DNA of 64,000 bases from Imbricaverruca yamaguchii (taxonomy: Eukaryota > Arthropoda > Thecostraca > Neoverrucidae): NCBI GenBank assembly GCA_034440575.1, contig JAOTOL010001182.1, forward strand, positions 149,001 to 213,000. The letters run 5' to 3'. Positions 20,501 through 31,739 of this stretch are shown piece by piece (positions within the stretch are counted from its first letter, which is position 1; every line of letters begins with the position of its first letter). Position numbers and translations under genes: made by a program. The notes under the pieces were generated by a model. That model searched no databases, was not told the DNA's origin, and was given only the letters and a program-made list of their open reading frames with translations.

Positions 20501-23500
20501 CGTTTCCTGGGAGGCCGGTGGCGTTTGGTGGCTCGCCATCTTCCTCGGGCTGGTCGCAGATGCGGTGCCGCAGTGCGATCCTGTCTCGGGATCGTGCGTC
20601 TTCCCGGGGCTATCAGAGGACAGTGGTGGTGCGGCTTAGTCTTAGCCACGTCCTAACAGGCAGGTGGGGACTGCGGTGCTTAAGGAGTTGGGCGGAGTGA
20701 CGTCGTCTGCAATTGCCTGCGTAGGGAGTGTCAATGCAAAACGTTCGTCGGAACAAATAATTTCCACTCTGCAGAACGAGATAAAAATGTTTGTGATGAA
20801 AGGTTGGCATTATTACAATTTGAAGAGGTGTAATTTCGAGCGAATAATATGCATTCAATATTCTAGCAGATAATTATCGACACTTGAAAAGTGCGATAGG
20901 CTGACTGATTCCTATGGACATATTTTCTGAGTAGACTTGCTCAAGTTGCGCAATTACTTCTAGCCAGGAAAAGGCGCTGACGTCGAGAATGCCGCCGCAA
21001 AGCTCTTTCTTTGAACACCAAACACTTCAAAGGTAATAGTGTGATGAACGCTGGTAGGAGTACAAAGTCAAACTGCCCGGCAAACTACAAGCGAGGGAGC
21101 AGTACTTGCAGCGCTGCCGAAGAATGTGATTAGGCTTCAAAGGCGTGGCGCACGAGTCGGTCCGAGCCCGGCTGAGCTCGGTCGTATGAGGACGATTCCG
21201 GCACGAATCACCGCCGCATGTTCACCACACATCGTCTGAATTTGACTAAAATGTGGTTGTTGGTGGTCCATATTACGACTCTTGAGTTTTTCTGATTGCT
21301 CTATGTCCCATGGTTCAAGAGTTTCAGGTCATGGAAATGTCGGGGATAAGGAGAATGTATATATGCAAAGTATTTGTATTTTCATGCGAGTAATTAGTTA
21401 CCAAACATATGCATCATTTGAAAGAGGAATACTTATCTCATATAATACAAATAGTTTTTATTTGCTGGGGTCAGTATTAAACTATGTAAATTTCTGACGT
21501 TTTATTGACCTCGTCAGGGGCGGTCCGCCCAATAAGGCACTTAAGGCAGTGACTCACCTCAGTAGAGCTGAAAGATCTTTCTGATGCTATTTTCGTGCAT
21601 AGCGATGCTCTTATCCATTGGAAAATCACAAAATGAAAAGTTGACACGGATCACCAATGAACGTTTCATAATTATCGTCAAAATTTAAATTAAGATTTAC
21701 ATATTTAATTTGGAACAGCTCTATCGCTAGTCTGAAATACGTATGAGTGAGGCCAGCCTTAATCCAAATGTCGTCATATTATGCGCTTTCGTTTCATACG
21801 AAGCGTAGGGTATAAAAAGAAAAAAGAAAAAAGCAGCCTTCGCAAGATGAACTACAACGTTTCTGCGGAATGCATTGAACCGTCAGAGGGAATTGTTTGC
21901 AAGTTGACTTTCGGGCTACATCGGAACATGCTTCACACAAAAGGTTCCCATTGCTTCATGAAAATAATAAGTTGTGTGACACTGTGGGAAGCTTCGACGT
22001 GGTCCTTCTCAGCTATCCCTCCAGTAACAGTCTGCTTTGCAGCACAATTGGTCAATGGTACACAATGTATGCAAAACTAGAAGCATTTGATGCCAAATTC
22101 AATGGGTTGAAAGCTTGTGCAAAATATTAAAACAAACCTCAGAATTAGTTTTGCTTGGCACCGCTAAGCAACTCAAAACCAGCCCTGGATCTTCCAATGC
22201 ATCCAATTTGCTCTGGTATGTTGAACTGCTCCCAATTGAAAACCAAGCTCAGTCTGACCAAATGTTTGGTCTGATCTTTGGGCTTATAATATTGTTCATG
22301 TTCCTTATAGTTGGTAACCAGGTGCCCATGCCTGGAGCTGGTATGTGGTCTGGACCCCATGGTTTAGTATCCTGTTAATATTAACTTGTCATTTTCTATA
22401 TGCACTGTGAAAATATGCCCTGAAAATATGAACCTGGATTCCCTGACTTTGTGAGAGATCTCCAGCCCTGCAATGGTGAAGGAAGTTTGGTAGGGAGAGT
22501 GGAAGGAGATGTCGGCAATCTCTAAATGTGACCAGCTATGACTAAGTTGAATAATCGGTTGACTCATGTGGAAATTTTGTTGGTATTTTTTTTTTCAATT
22601 GCAATGACCCATTCTATTTTTAGAGACTCTGAAACCCTGAACAAACTTAAATTTGTATCTTATTATAAACTTGGATCCTTAGTGTATGAACCAATGCATT
22701 TCCAGGTCTTGCAAATGTATAGTTTTTGTCTGGCCACAAAATTGATTTGGTTATTCTTGAATTCCTCTCTCCGATGTGCTGTGCTTCTGTGGAATGGGCA
22801 AATGTAGCCATACCCATTTTAGGAAACGCTGATGACAATTCATGCGAGACGTCTTATTATTGTGTTTTAAGGTATTCACAGGACATGTTTTACACATATC
22901 CTGTTTCCTCCAGAAAGCAAACAAAGAGGTCATTTGGAAGGTTTGAATTTTTCCATTAAAAAGTGATCAGTTAGATTGGGATTTTATGTTGTGAATTTTG
23001 AAGAACAAAACAAAACAACTTTCCATTTTCGGGGGAAATTATGTTTTCTTTTCATTACTGTTAGGCTGGGCTAGGAAATGGGTATATTACATTTTATTTT
23101 ACACCTTATTTTTACGTCATGTTACCTACCTCAAAGCCACCTTCTTTGTGTTATTTTGCTTGCCAGCTGAAAAGTAAGCATTCGGAGAGGAAATTAGTGG
23201 TCACACTAGCTTCATCACTTTAATAAAGAATATATTGGTAAAAATATAAGAGTCCAAAAATGCTTAAAGCACAATTGCATAGATATTTTTGTATGAAAAG
23301 CATAGGTACCAAACAAGTTCCGAATTTTGGGAACCGAAAAATAGGAAGAGTACGGAGAATCTGGGTCAGTGACTTGACATAGAATGAATGGCTTTGTATG
23401 CATTGCAGAATATGGTCAAGGTGAGTATAATTTTAAAGCACCCTTTTCCCAGACAAAGATGATCACATCTGCAGGTGCATTGGAGTTCACAGAGGTCACA

Positions 23501-24506
23501 CATAGATCAGTGACTTGACTTCAAAATGAAAGTTGTATGGGTGTGCAATGTCAATATTATCAAGACATGGGTGTCATTGAAAACAGCTTGTTCAGAAAAC
23601 ACGACAGAGTCAGAACCCGCGATATGGGGTCTCATAGATATGCGCTGACCTAACCGTGAAATGCGGAGTTGCGCCCACTGGAAGTCCACGTTCGCCTTTC
23701 ACAAAATTATGCAAATGGGATCCTTTCAATTCGGAATAAATTGATATGACACAATGAGTTTCAGTTGCAAATGCATTTAGCTAAAAGCGCATTGTGAACG
23801 TATCACGTGCTACATTATGTTCATTATCCTCCAAGGCTCAGCACGAAACTATTTGAGGCAGGGTCACGCATGTCAGTTGCGGTCGCGTCGCACACGGTGG
23901 CCGACATCCGCAAACATATCAACACCACTATTGCAATGCTCTCTTTCCACCTCACAGCGCAAAACGTTGAAGCCTCTTTGCGCCGGTCAAGATAAGTGCT
24001 CTACGTGACAAAGCTGCCGGCTTACTGGCCACGTATCACATTCCAGATGTCGGAACAAGGAAGAGCTTAGCCTTAGTGCTGAGGCGGGACTCGTCGGCCT
24101 CCGACCCATGCAATGGCTGTTAGAGACTGGCACGATATACCGCACGCTCAGTCGACCCACCGATGCCATCGCGTGACTGTTTGTCATGCGGTCTCACCAG
24201 ACAAGATCCATTCATATCGCATCCAATCTATCCGTTGACTGCAAACATTTCCGAAGCTGTGGTTCTTTTCAGACTTTCGCGCGGTTCTAAATGCATCCGC
24301 CGCGTGTGAGGCATCAACGCGGACTGGCGCGCTGCCGCTCCGGCCGTGTTCCGCGCTGCGGAGTGAGGTCACGTAGAAGCTTTTGTACAAGTCGCTGGTG
24401 CATAGCGCTGGCGGATGAAGATTGAATGCGTTGAGAGCTATCGCAATGAAAGCGTTGAGCCGCATCCTAGACAAGTGTCGAGTGTGTGATAGTGCATAGT
24501 GTAAAA
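20501..24506. other. 4-kb intronic stretch without identified gene
   Basis: GC-moderate to 20730, then AT-rich from about 20750 to 23760, and mixed again to 24500. Open frames reach about 100 codons with no recognisable domain. A CRLTGHVSHSRC string near 24020-24060 weakly resembles a gag zinc knuckle, but a stop interrupts it. Confidence 0.45.
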
Positions 24507-24665
24507 TGTCTAAAAACGCAGCGACCACGGCTAACTCACTGTCGGAGATAACCACGCAGCTGCTTAAAGTTCTGCAATTGAGCCTGGCCGATAAAGTGGC
24601 GGTGGGTCAGCGACGATGCTGCATCGTTAAGCGTAGCAACGCGCTCGTCGGCCGGCAGCAATAAC
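24507..24665 (+). CDS. Short ORF of 52 codons, unknown
   Basis: ATG at 24507 opens a frame beginning MSKNAATTANSLSEITTQLL and ending VGRQQ before a TAA. The composition (Ala/Thr/Ser-rich start, an amphipathic Leu/Val segment) is protein-like. There is no homologue I recognise and no signal peptide. It could be the start of a decayed retroelement gag frame or chance. It ends about 20 bp before a SINE. Confidence 0.15.
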
Positions 24666-24683
24666 AATACCGATCATGCTCGC

Positions 24684-25008
24684 CGCCCCGGTAGCTCAGT
24701 TGGTCAGAGCATTGGCCTGCGCTGGTCTCCCCCGTCCTGGCAATACAGGGTTCGGGTCTCTTCACGCGCTCGCATTTAGGCCGGGAGTGTCAGTTGGAAG
24801 CTGGCCCGATAAGGCCGGGGACGAGCTACCGGGCGGCCGTGTCGGTGCATTGGCGGCACGTTAAACTTTCGGTCAAAATTCTGCCGTTAGAATTCACGGA
24901 TCGGGTGGTGGGGCCAGGGTTCACGCAACAAGATCTGCTTAGCAATAGGACCCTGATTCATAAACCCACCCCAGCAAGAACTCGGATTAAATTTTATCTT
25001 TTTTTTTT
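24684..25008 (+). mobile_element. tRNA-derived SINE, family B, copy 1
   Basis: The head CCCCGGTAGCTCAGTTGG has a canonical A box, and the B box GGGTTCGGGTC is at 24748-24758. The body shares CGGCACGTTAAACTTTCGGT, GGGTGGTGGGGCCAGGG and CTGCTTAGCAATAG with the copy at 35.4 kb. The tail ends in a T-rich stretch after GGATTAAATTTTATC. Length is about 325 bp. No clear target duplication was seen. Confidence 0.88.
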
Positions 25009-27597
25009 GAAAGTGCAACGATCAACAGATCGCACGCAGACGTGAGTGAGTGTTCTGTCATCGGCCATCATGCAATTATGAGGCCTCAGGCCCCCAGAGG
25101 TTAACAACCCGATGCAAGGCTGATATTTCCATTCTAAACAGCAGTGCACAATTGGCGAAGATTGACAAAGAGTAGCTCTAAGTAGCTGTTGAAAGCTTTT
25201 GTGCTGCGTATTTTGCGCCTGTTGCATGTCGAGCAGTCCCCTGCCTGGGCACAAACTACTGCCGTAGTCGGACTCGTAAAATTAAGCAAGCTTCCCGCTC
25301 AATTTCTGCTTCAGTGCGTGGTTGCGGCCGCTTCCACCAACAACTAAGAAAAACGTCATAAAATGGTGACGACAGAGGGATGATAACTCGTGGCCCACGC
25401 GTCAACAAGCTCTGGGGACACGAGAACACCAGACCGTGACCAAATCATACAAGGCACCGTAAACCATGATATCGTTTAAAAAGAGAAGTCATCAAAATGT
25501 GACCTATGTAACCCTATATGACAAGTTAATGTCCTTGCTGGTTTCATTGAACAAAGTGCTCCCGAACTCTCCCATGCCGAACACTTATAATGCACACGTT
25601 AAGCTCCAACTTAAGGGCAGGTCGCTGACTCATGCATGACCGCCGTGACCTCTTATGCAATTAACCTGATAGAGTCGTAATCTATCAGCAAAGAGCTTAA
25701 AATGAGACCATATCGACCACTTGTACAATCAACAAACATCCACTCTATCGAGGTCACATCATTGACCCACATGCGACTTTTTATATTTTGAGTACTGAAA
25801 AATATCAGGATCTTTGATATGGGAGGTGTCGAAGGTGTAGAATTAATGGCTGAAGGAGCACTGACAGTTTGAAGGAGCTGTGTTGTTCACTTCTCGAGCT
25901 ATTTGGAGAAACTATATGAGACCCCACCCCACATTTGCCTCCAGGCCTCGCGCCACTCATCGCCGAATTAGATGCTGCATCCAGGTTAGCAATAAATCTT
26001 GCAAAAGACAGCCCGCATCATGACATCATCACCACTTCATAGATCCTGGCCTAATCTGAATCCCCAAATGGAGATAGAGGTGTATCACTGAACCGCTTGC
26101 ATTATGCTGTGATTCGCCATGATCTCGACAACTGTCAAGTCAAACTTCAAATCAGGTAAGAACTCGCGCGCGCTACCGTATACCCAAGCTCATGGTTTCA
26201 CAAAATGATTATGATGACGCAGTTGGTTATAATTTCACTTCGATGGTAGGAACAAATGAAAACGAATTAAGCTATGCATGGATGCTCCTATTTGTCTAGT
26301 TGTCCTGGCTGTCTAGCTGTTCCCTTTACCCCGGGCCCGGGTAAGGATAATTGATGCAACCCCTCCCCTTCTTGCGCTGTTCTCCCGACCATGGAGAAGC
26401 GACGCGCAAGTGCGCTGTCACTTGGCATGGTTGATAGAGCATCGTTTGCCGACATACTGATATTGGAACATTTGAAGGCCTCGCGTCAAATTTTCGGCTG
26501 TTAAGTCATAAGAGCGGATTATGAACCGTTTTCTTTTCGCCACAAGTACAAATTATCGGCAATTAATGTCACATATTGTCCAAAATGGCTTATTCCGGGT
26601 GCAATGAGAGCTAACCCAGCCCATGACAGATCCTGACATTTTCACGGTCATTCGAGGTTATTGATTTCACTTCACCCGAAACCATTTTTATCTCCGTGGG
26701 GTTCATTTGGACGTTGAAACTGAACTTGGTGTACATCTATGCTTCTGAATGCTATCGGAAAGATCCAACAAGAGGTCAACAACTCGATCCCATCTGACTT
26801 CTGACCCATGTGCAGACATGCAGTAAATAACACATCATTACCAGATTGAGATTCTGATAGATACAAAATTAAGCATGTCAAGTGTATATCTGTTATTGTT
26901 TGTGTATAGACAGCAACCACAAGCGGAAAAATAATGTCTTACATGCTTTTTACCGGCCCAAGAGGCTAAGTGAGGTGAGCGATCCGAACCATTCAAATCG
27001 AGTGTCAATCGCAAGATAGTGTTCGCTGGATTTTGTTTCGTGCCGCAAGCACTCTACGTTTGGGAAGTTTAGGGAATTGACACAGTCCCCCTGCACTGGG
27101 GCAGGTGGCAAGTCGCCGTGAACGGGCCAGGGCTAAGGCGTTTTGGTTATATTCGTGACCAAGCAAGAAATACCAGGCATGCTTGTATATAAACATAGTG
27201 AATATTCAAGATAGGAATACAACCGGAAGATCCTCATGCGTGTGACTGTTCACACTTCAGTAGATTAATCACAAGAAATGAAAGATGGATGCAGGTGGGA
27301 CAGGGAATATTTAAGTGTTCAGGGAGCAGCTGCCCCATGAACTAGATAGGACCTTCCAGGACTATTCAGGCTGAGCAGAACTAAAGCGTTGAAGACGTTA
27401 CTGGGCTTTTCCCCCAACTTTTAAGTGCAGGTGGAGTGCATTGGTCAATCCGGCTGGAGGGTGGTGGCTGGATTTGGAGCAGCCATCTGCTGGGTCGATG
27501 ATTTGACCCCAGGGACAGTCGCACAATCTATGACCATTAGGTGGGAGGACTGTGGCGGCGGCTGAACGATGTGCGCCGCTGGTGTGCTCAGTTAGTG
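25009..27597. other. 2.6-kb intronic stretch without identified gene
   Basis: No coding similarity is recognised. AT-rich patches with several TGACC/GGTCA words lie around 25490-25770. A piece near 26540-26565 resembles 580-620. Confidence 0.45.
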
Positions 27598-30500
27598 AGG
27601 GCTGTGAGCCAGCGTCTACACCGGACCACACTGTGAGCCAGCGTCTACACCGGACCACACTGTGAGCCAGCGTCTACACCGGACCACACTGTGAGCCAGC
27701 GTCTACACCGGACCACACTGTGAGCCAGCGTCTACACCGGACCACACTGTGAGGCAGCGTCTACACCGGACCACACTGTGAGGCAGCGTCTACACCGGAC
27801 CACACTGTGAGGTAGCGTCTACACCGGACCACACTGTGAGGCAGCGTCTACACCGGACCACACTGTGAGCCAGCGTCTACACCGGACCACACTGTGAGGC
27901 AGCGTCTACACCGGACCACACTGTGAGCCAGCGTCTACACCGGACCACACTGTGAGGCAGCGTCTACACCGGACCACACTGTGAGGCAGCGTCTACACCG
28001 GACCACACTGCAGAACAGCGACCGTCTACACCGGACCACACTGCAGGACAGCGACCGTCTACACCGGACCACACTGCAGAACAGCGTCTACACCGGACTA
28101 CACTGTGGAACAGCGGCCGTCTACACCGGACCATACTGTGAGGCAGCGTCTACACCGGACCATACTGTGAGCCAGCGTCTACACCGGACCACACTGTGAG
28201 CCAGCGTCTACACCGGACCACACTGTGAGGCAGCGTCTACACCGGACCATGCTGTGAGCCAGCGTCTACACCGGACCACACTGTGAGCCAGCGTCTACAC
28301 CGGACCACACTGTGAGGCAGCGTCTACACCGGACCACACTGTGAGCCAGCGTCTACACCGGACCACACTGTGAGCCAGCGTCTACACCGGACCACACTGT
28401 GAGGCAGCGTCTACACCGGACCACACTGTGAGCCAGCGTCTACACCGGACCACACTGTGAGCCAGCGTCTACACCGGACCACACTGTGAGGCAGCGTCTA
28501 CACCGGACCACACTGTGAGCCAGCGTCTACACCGGACCATACTGTGAGCCAGCGTCTACACCGGACTACACTGTGGAACAGCGACCGTCTACACCGGACC
28601 ATGCTGTGAGGCAGCGTCTACACCGGACCATACTGTGAGGCAGCGTCTACACCGGACCACACTGTGAGCCAGCGTCTACACCGGACCACACTGTGAGCCA
28701 GCGTCTACACCGGACCACACTGTGAGCCAGCGTCTACACCGGACCATACTGTGAGGAAGCGTCTACACCGGACCACACTGCAGAACACCGACCGTCTACA
28801 CCGGACCACACTGCAGGACAGCGACCGTCTACACCGGACCACACTGACAGCCAGCGTCTACACCGGACCACACTGTGAGCCAGCGTCTACACCGGACCAC
28901 ACTGTGAGCCAGCGTCTACACCGGACCACACTGTGAGGCAGCGTCTACACCGGACCATACTGTGAGCTAGCGTCTACACCGGACCACACTGTTAGCCAGC
29001 GTCTACACCGGACCACACTGTTAGCCAGCGTCTACACCGGACCACACTGTGAGGCAGCGTCTACACCGGACCACACTGTGAGCCAGCGTCTACACCGGAC
29101 CACACTGTGAGGCAGCGTCTACACCGGACCACACTGCAGGACAACGACCGTCTACACCGGACCAGACTGCAGAACAGCCACCGTCTGCACCGGGCCACAC
29201 TGCAAAACATTGACCGTCTACACCGTACCACACTGTGGAACAGTGACCGTCTACACCGGACCACACTGTATAACACCGACCGTCTACACCGGACCACACT
29301 GCAGAACACCGACCGTCTACACCGGACCACACTGTGAGCCAGCGTCTACACCGGACTACACTGTGGAACAGCGACCGTCTACACCGGACCATGCTGTGAG
29401 GCAGCGTCTACACCGGACCATACTGTGAGGCAGCGTCTACACCGGACCACACTGTGAGCCAGCGTCTACACCGGACCACACTGTGAGGCAGCGTCTACAC
29501 CGGACCACACTGTGAGCCAGCGTCTACACCGGACCACACTGTGAGCCAGCGTCTACACCGGACCACACTACAAAACAGCGACCGTCTACACCGGACCACA
29601 CTGCAGGACAGCGACCGTCTACACCGGACCACACTGTGAGCCAGCGTCTACACCGGACCACACTGTGAGCCAGCGTCTACACCGGACCACACTGTGAGCC
29701 AGCGTCTACACCGGACCACACTGTGAGGCAGCGTCTACACCGGACCATACTGTGAGCTAGCGTCTACACCGGACCACACTGTTAGCCAGCGTCTACACCG
29801 GACCACACTGTTAGCCAGCGTCTACACCGGACCACACTGTGAGGCAGCGTCTACACCGGACCACACTGTGAGCCAGCGTCTACACCGGACCACACTGTGA
29901 GGCAGCGTCTACACCGGACCACACTGCAGGACAACGACCGTCTACACCGGACCAGACTGCAGAACAGCCACCGTCTACACCGGACCACACTGTATAACAC
30001 CGACCGTCTACACCGGACCACACTGTGGAACAGTGACCGTCTAAACCGGACCACACTGCAGAACAGCGACCGTCTACACCGGACCACACTGCAGGACAGC
30101 GACCGTCTACACCGGACCACACTGCAGAACAGTGACCGTCTACACTAGGCCACACTGCAGAACAGCCACCGTCTACACCGGACCATACTGTAGAACAACG
30201 ACCGTCTACACCGGACCAAACTGCAGAACAGCCACCGTCTATACCGGACCACACTGCAGGACAGCGACCGTCTACACCGGACCACACTGCAGAACAGCGA
30301 CTGTCTACACCGGACCACACTGCAGGACATCCACCGTCTACACCGGACCACACTGCAGAACAGCGACCGTCTACACCGGACCACACTGCAGGACACCGAC
30401 TGTCTACACCGGACCACACTGCAGGACAGCGACCGTCTACACCGGACCACACTGCAGGACAGCGACCGTCTACACCGGACCACACTGTGAGGCAGCGTCT

Positions 30501-30860
30501 ACACCGGACCACACTGTGAGCCAGCGTCTACACCGGACCATACTGTGAGCCAGCGTCTACACCGGACCACACTGCGGAACAGCGACCGTCTACACCGGAC
30601 CACACTGTGAGCCAGCGTCTACATCGGACCACACTGCAGGACAGCGACCGTCTACACCGGACCACACTGTGAGCCAGCGTCTACATCGGACCACACTGCA
30701 GGACAGCGACCGTCTACACCGGACCACACTGTGAGCCAGCGTCTACATCGGACCACACTGCGGAACAGCGACCGTCTACACCGGACCACACTGTGAGCCA
30801 GCGTCTACATCGGACCACACTGCAGGACAGCGACCGTCTACACCGGACCACCATGCAGAA
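27598..30860. repeat. Large minisatellite, 29- and 33-bp unit types, with a 790-bp higher-order repeat
   Basis: The short unit is TGTGAGCCAGCGTCTACACC plus GGACCACAC (29 bp). The long unit is TGCAGAACAGCGACCGTCTA plus CACCGGACCACAC (33 bp). The two differ by an ACCG-type insertion before GTCTACACCGG. The left third is almost all short type; 29.9-30.5 kb is mostly long type; the last 300 bp alternates. Rare variants recur 790 bp apart: ...GGACTACACTGTGGAAC at 28561 and 29351, and TGTGAGCTAG at 28961 and 29751. The frames VYTGPHC and CRRS are repeat translations. The array sits inside the channel intron. Confidence 0.97.
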
Positions 30861-30879
30861 CACCGACGACACGCGCCTG

Positions 30880-31290
30880 ACATCGGCCCCCGTCGAAGCC
30901 GACAGCCGTCGGGGTCAGTGGCGGCCCGTAATCGCCACCGACGAGAGCGCGCGGCGGCTGAGCGGGCCGTCACTCCAGCCCGTCTCATGAACATGTCGCG
31001 GCACTGGGCGGGCTCATCATCGCACTGAGTAGACGAGAAGGTGAACTGTGCCGCCCGCCTACGGCCGCGGGTTAACATTGCACTGAACAGACGAGAAGGC
31101 GATGGTGAGCTGTGGCCCACGCCCACGTTCGCGTCTCGTCGTTGATCCGAGCAGACGATAAGGTGAACCGTTGCCCACGCCTGTGGCCGCCACTCATCTG
31201 AACCGACAAGCAGGTGAACTATGCCGTCCGCCTACGGCGCGGCCCGGCATCGCACTGAACAGACCAGAAGGTGATCTGTGCACTGTTCCC
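30880..31290. repeat. Degenerate tandem repeat, about 60-bp unit
   Basis: The phrase GCACTGAACAGACGAGAAGG followed by TGAACTGTGCC...GCCCGCCTACGGCCGCG recurs about five times between 31020 and 31290. It is GC-rich and ends only 15-20 bp from the downstream (donor) edge of the exon at 31304. Confidence 0.8.
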
Positions 31291-31303
31291 GGCAAGTTCC
31301 TAC

Positions 31304-31444
31304 CTGGCAAGCAGCCCACAGATCTCTCCTCGTCCGAGCACTTCTGCGTCAGCCAGAGGTAGTCGAACCACTTGATGATCTTGTTCTGCAGGTGTCCCGG
31401 CACTCTCCGCATGCGCATGTACGTCTTCACGGCGTCGAGTTTGG
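31304..31444 (-). CDS. CngL: Cyclic nucleotide-gated channel subunit, exon A (C-linker)
   Basis: The minus strand encodes KLDAVKTYMRMRRVPGHLQN, then KIIKWFDYLWLTQKCSDEER and SVGCLP. This is the C-linker that joins the pore helix S6 to the cyclic nucleotide-binding domain; KWFDYLW is a family hallmark, and LTQKCSDEER with RMRRVPGHLQ is characteristic of the CngL type. The acceptor is TTCCAG at 31445-31450 and the donor CCAG|GTAGGA at 31304/31303. The exon begins with the last two bases of an Ala codon and leaves one base for the next exon. The preceding exon (S6, pore) was not found in the rest of the window. Confidence 0.95.
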
Positions 31445-31480
31445 CTGGAACGAACGAGGAGCCGCCGTGTCACTGCACTG

Positions 31481-31642
31481 GGGCGTCGGTAGCTCAGCGG
31501 GTAGGCCGAGCGTCCGGCAAGCCGCAGGTACGGGGTTCGACTCGCAGCGATGCCCGCCCTTCCCGCCAGGGTGAGGGGCAGGCGACGCCAAATGGTCCCG
31601 GCTGCTGAGTGCGTCGTAAGGCCACAATCCATCCATCCATTC
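31481..31642 (+). mobile_element. tRNA-derived SINE, family C, beside a splice acceptor
   Basis: The head CGGTAGCTCAGCGGGTAGG (A box) and GGGTTCGACTC at 31533-31543 (B box) are followed by a short body and a (CCAT)n tail. Flanks match over 13 bp with one mismatch: TGTCACTGCACTG (31468-31480) and TGTCACTTCACTG (31643-31655). It lies antisense to the channel gene, 36 bp upstream of the exon A acceptor edge. Confidence 0.82.
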
Positions 31643-31706
31643 TGTCACTTCACTGAAAATTGGCGTGCGAAGAGCATGTCAAGTCATACTGTTCTCGTCA
31701 TATTTA

Positions 31707-31736
31707 ATGGACCTCATTTTATCAAATGAGGTCCAT
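31707..31736. repeat. Perfect inverted repeat, 13-bp arms, 4-bp loop
   Basis: ATGGACCTCATTT and AAATGAGGTCCAT are separated by TATC. Confidence 0.9.
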
Positions 31737-31739
31737 CAA

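Larger units (their letters stand above)
15671..31303 (-). other. CngL: Intron of the channel gene, 15,633 bp
   Basis: Bounded by donor CCAG|GTAGGA at the 31304 exon edge and acceptor TTTGCAG at 15671-15677 (minus strand). It contains repeat E, LINE debris, the AGGTCA-rich element, a SINE B and the 3.3-kb 29/33-bp array. Confidence 0.85.

Noticed and set aside
23960..24170. Gag zinc knuckle of an LTR retrotransposon
   Set aside because: CRLTGHVSHSRC only loosely fits CCHC spacing, a stop lies just before it, and no protease, RT or LTR was found nearby.
29880..30512. 210-codon frame WSGVDGRCPAV and related frames
   Set aside because: Translation of the 33-bp units in the minisatellite.
27598..30860. 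CRISPR-like regular repeats
   Set aside because: Units of 29/33 bp are contiguous with no unique spacers, and the context is an animal intron. This is a minisatellite.
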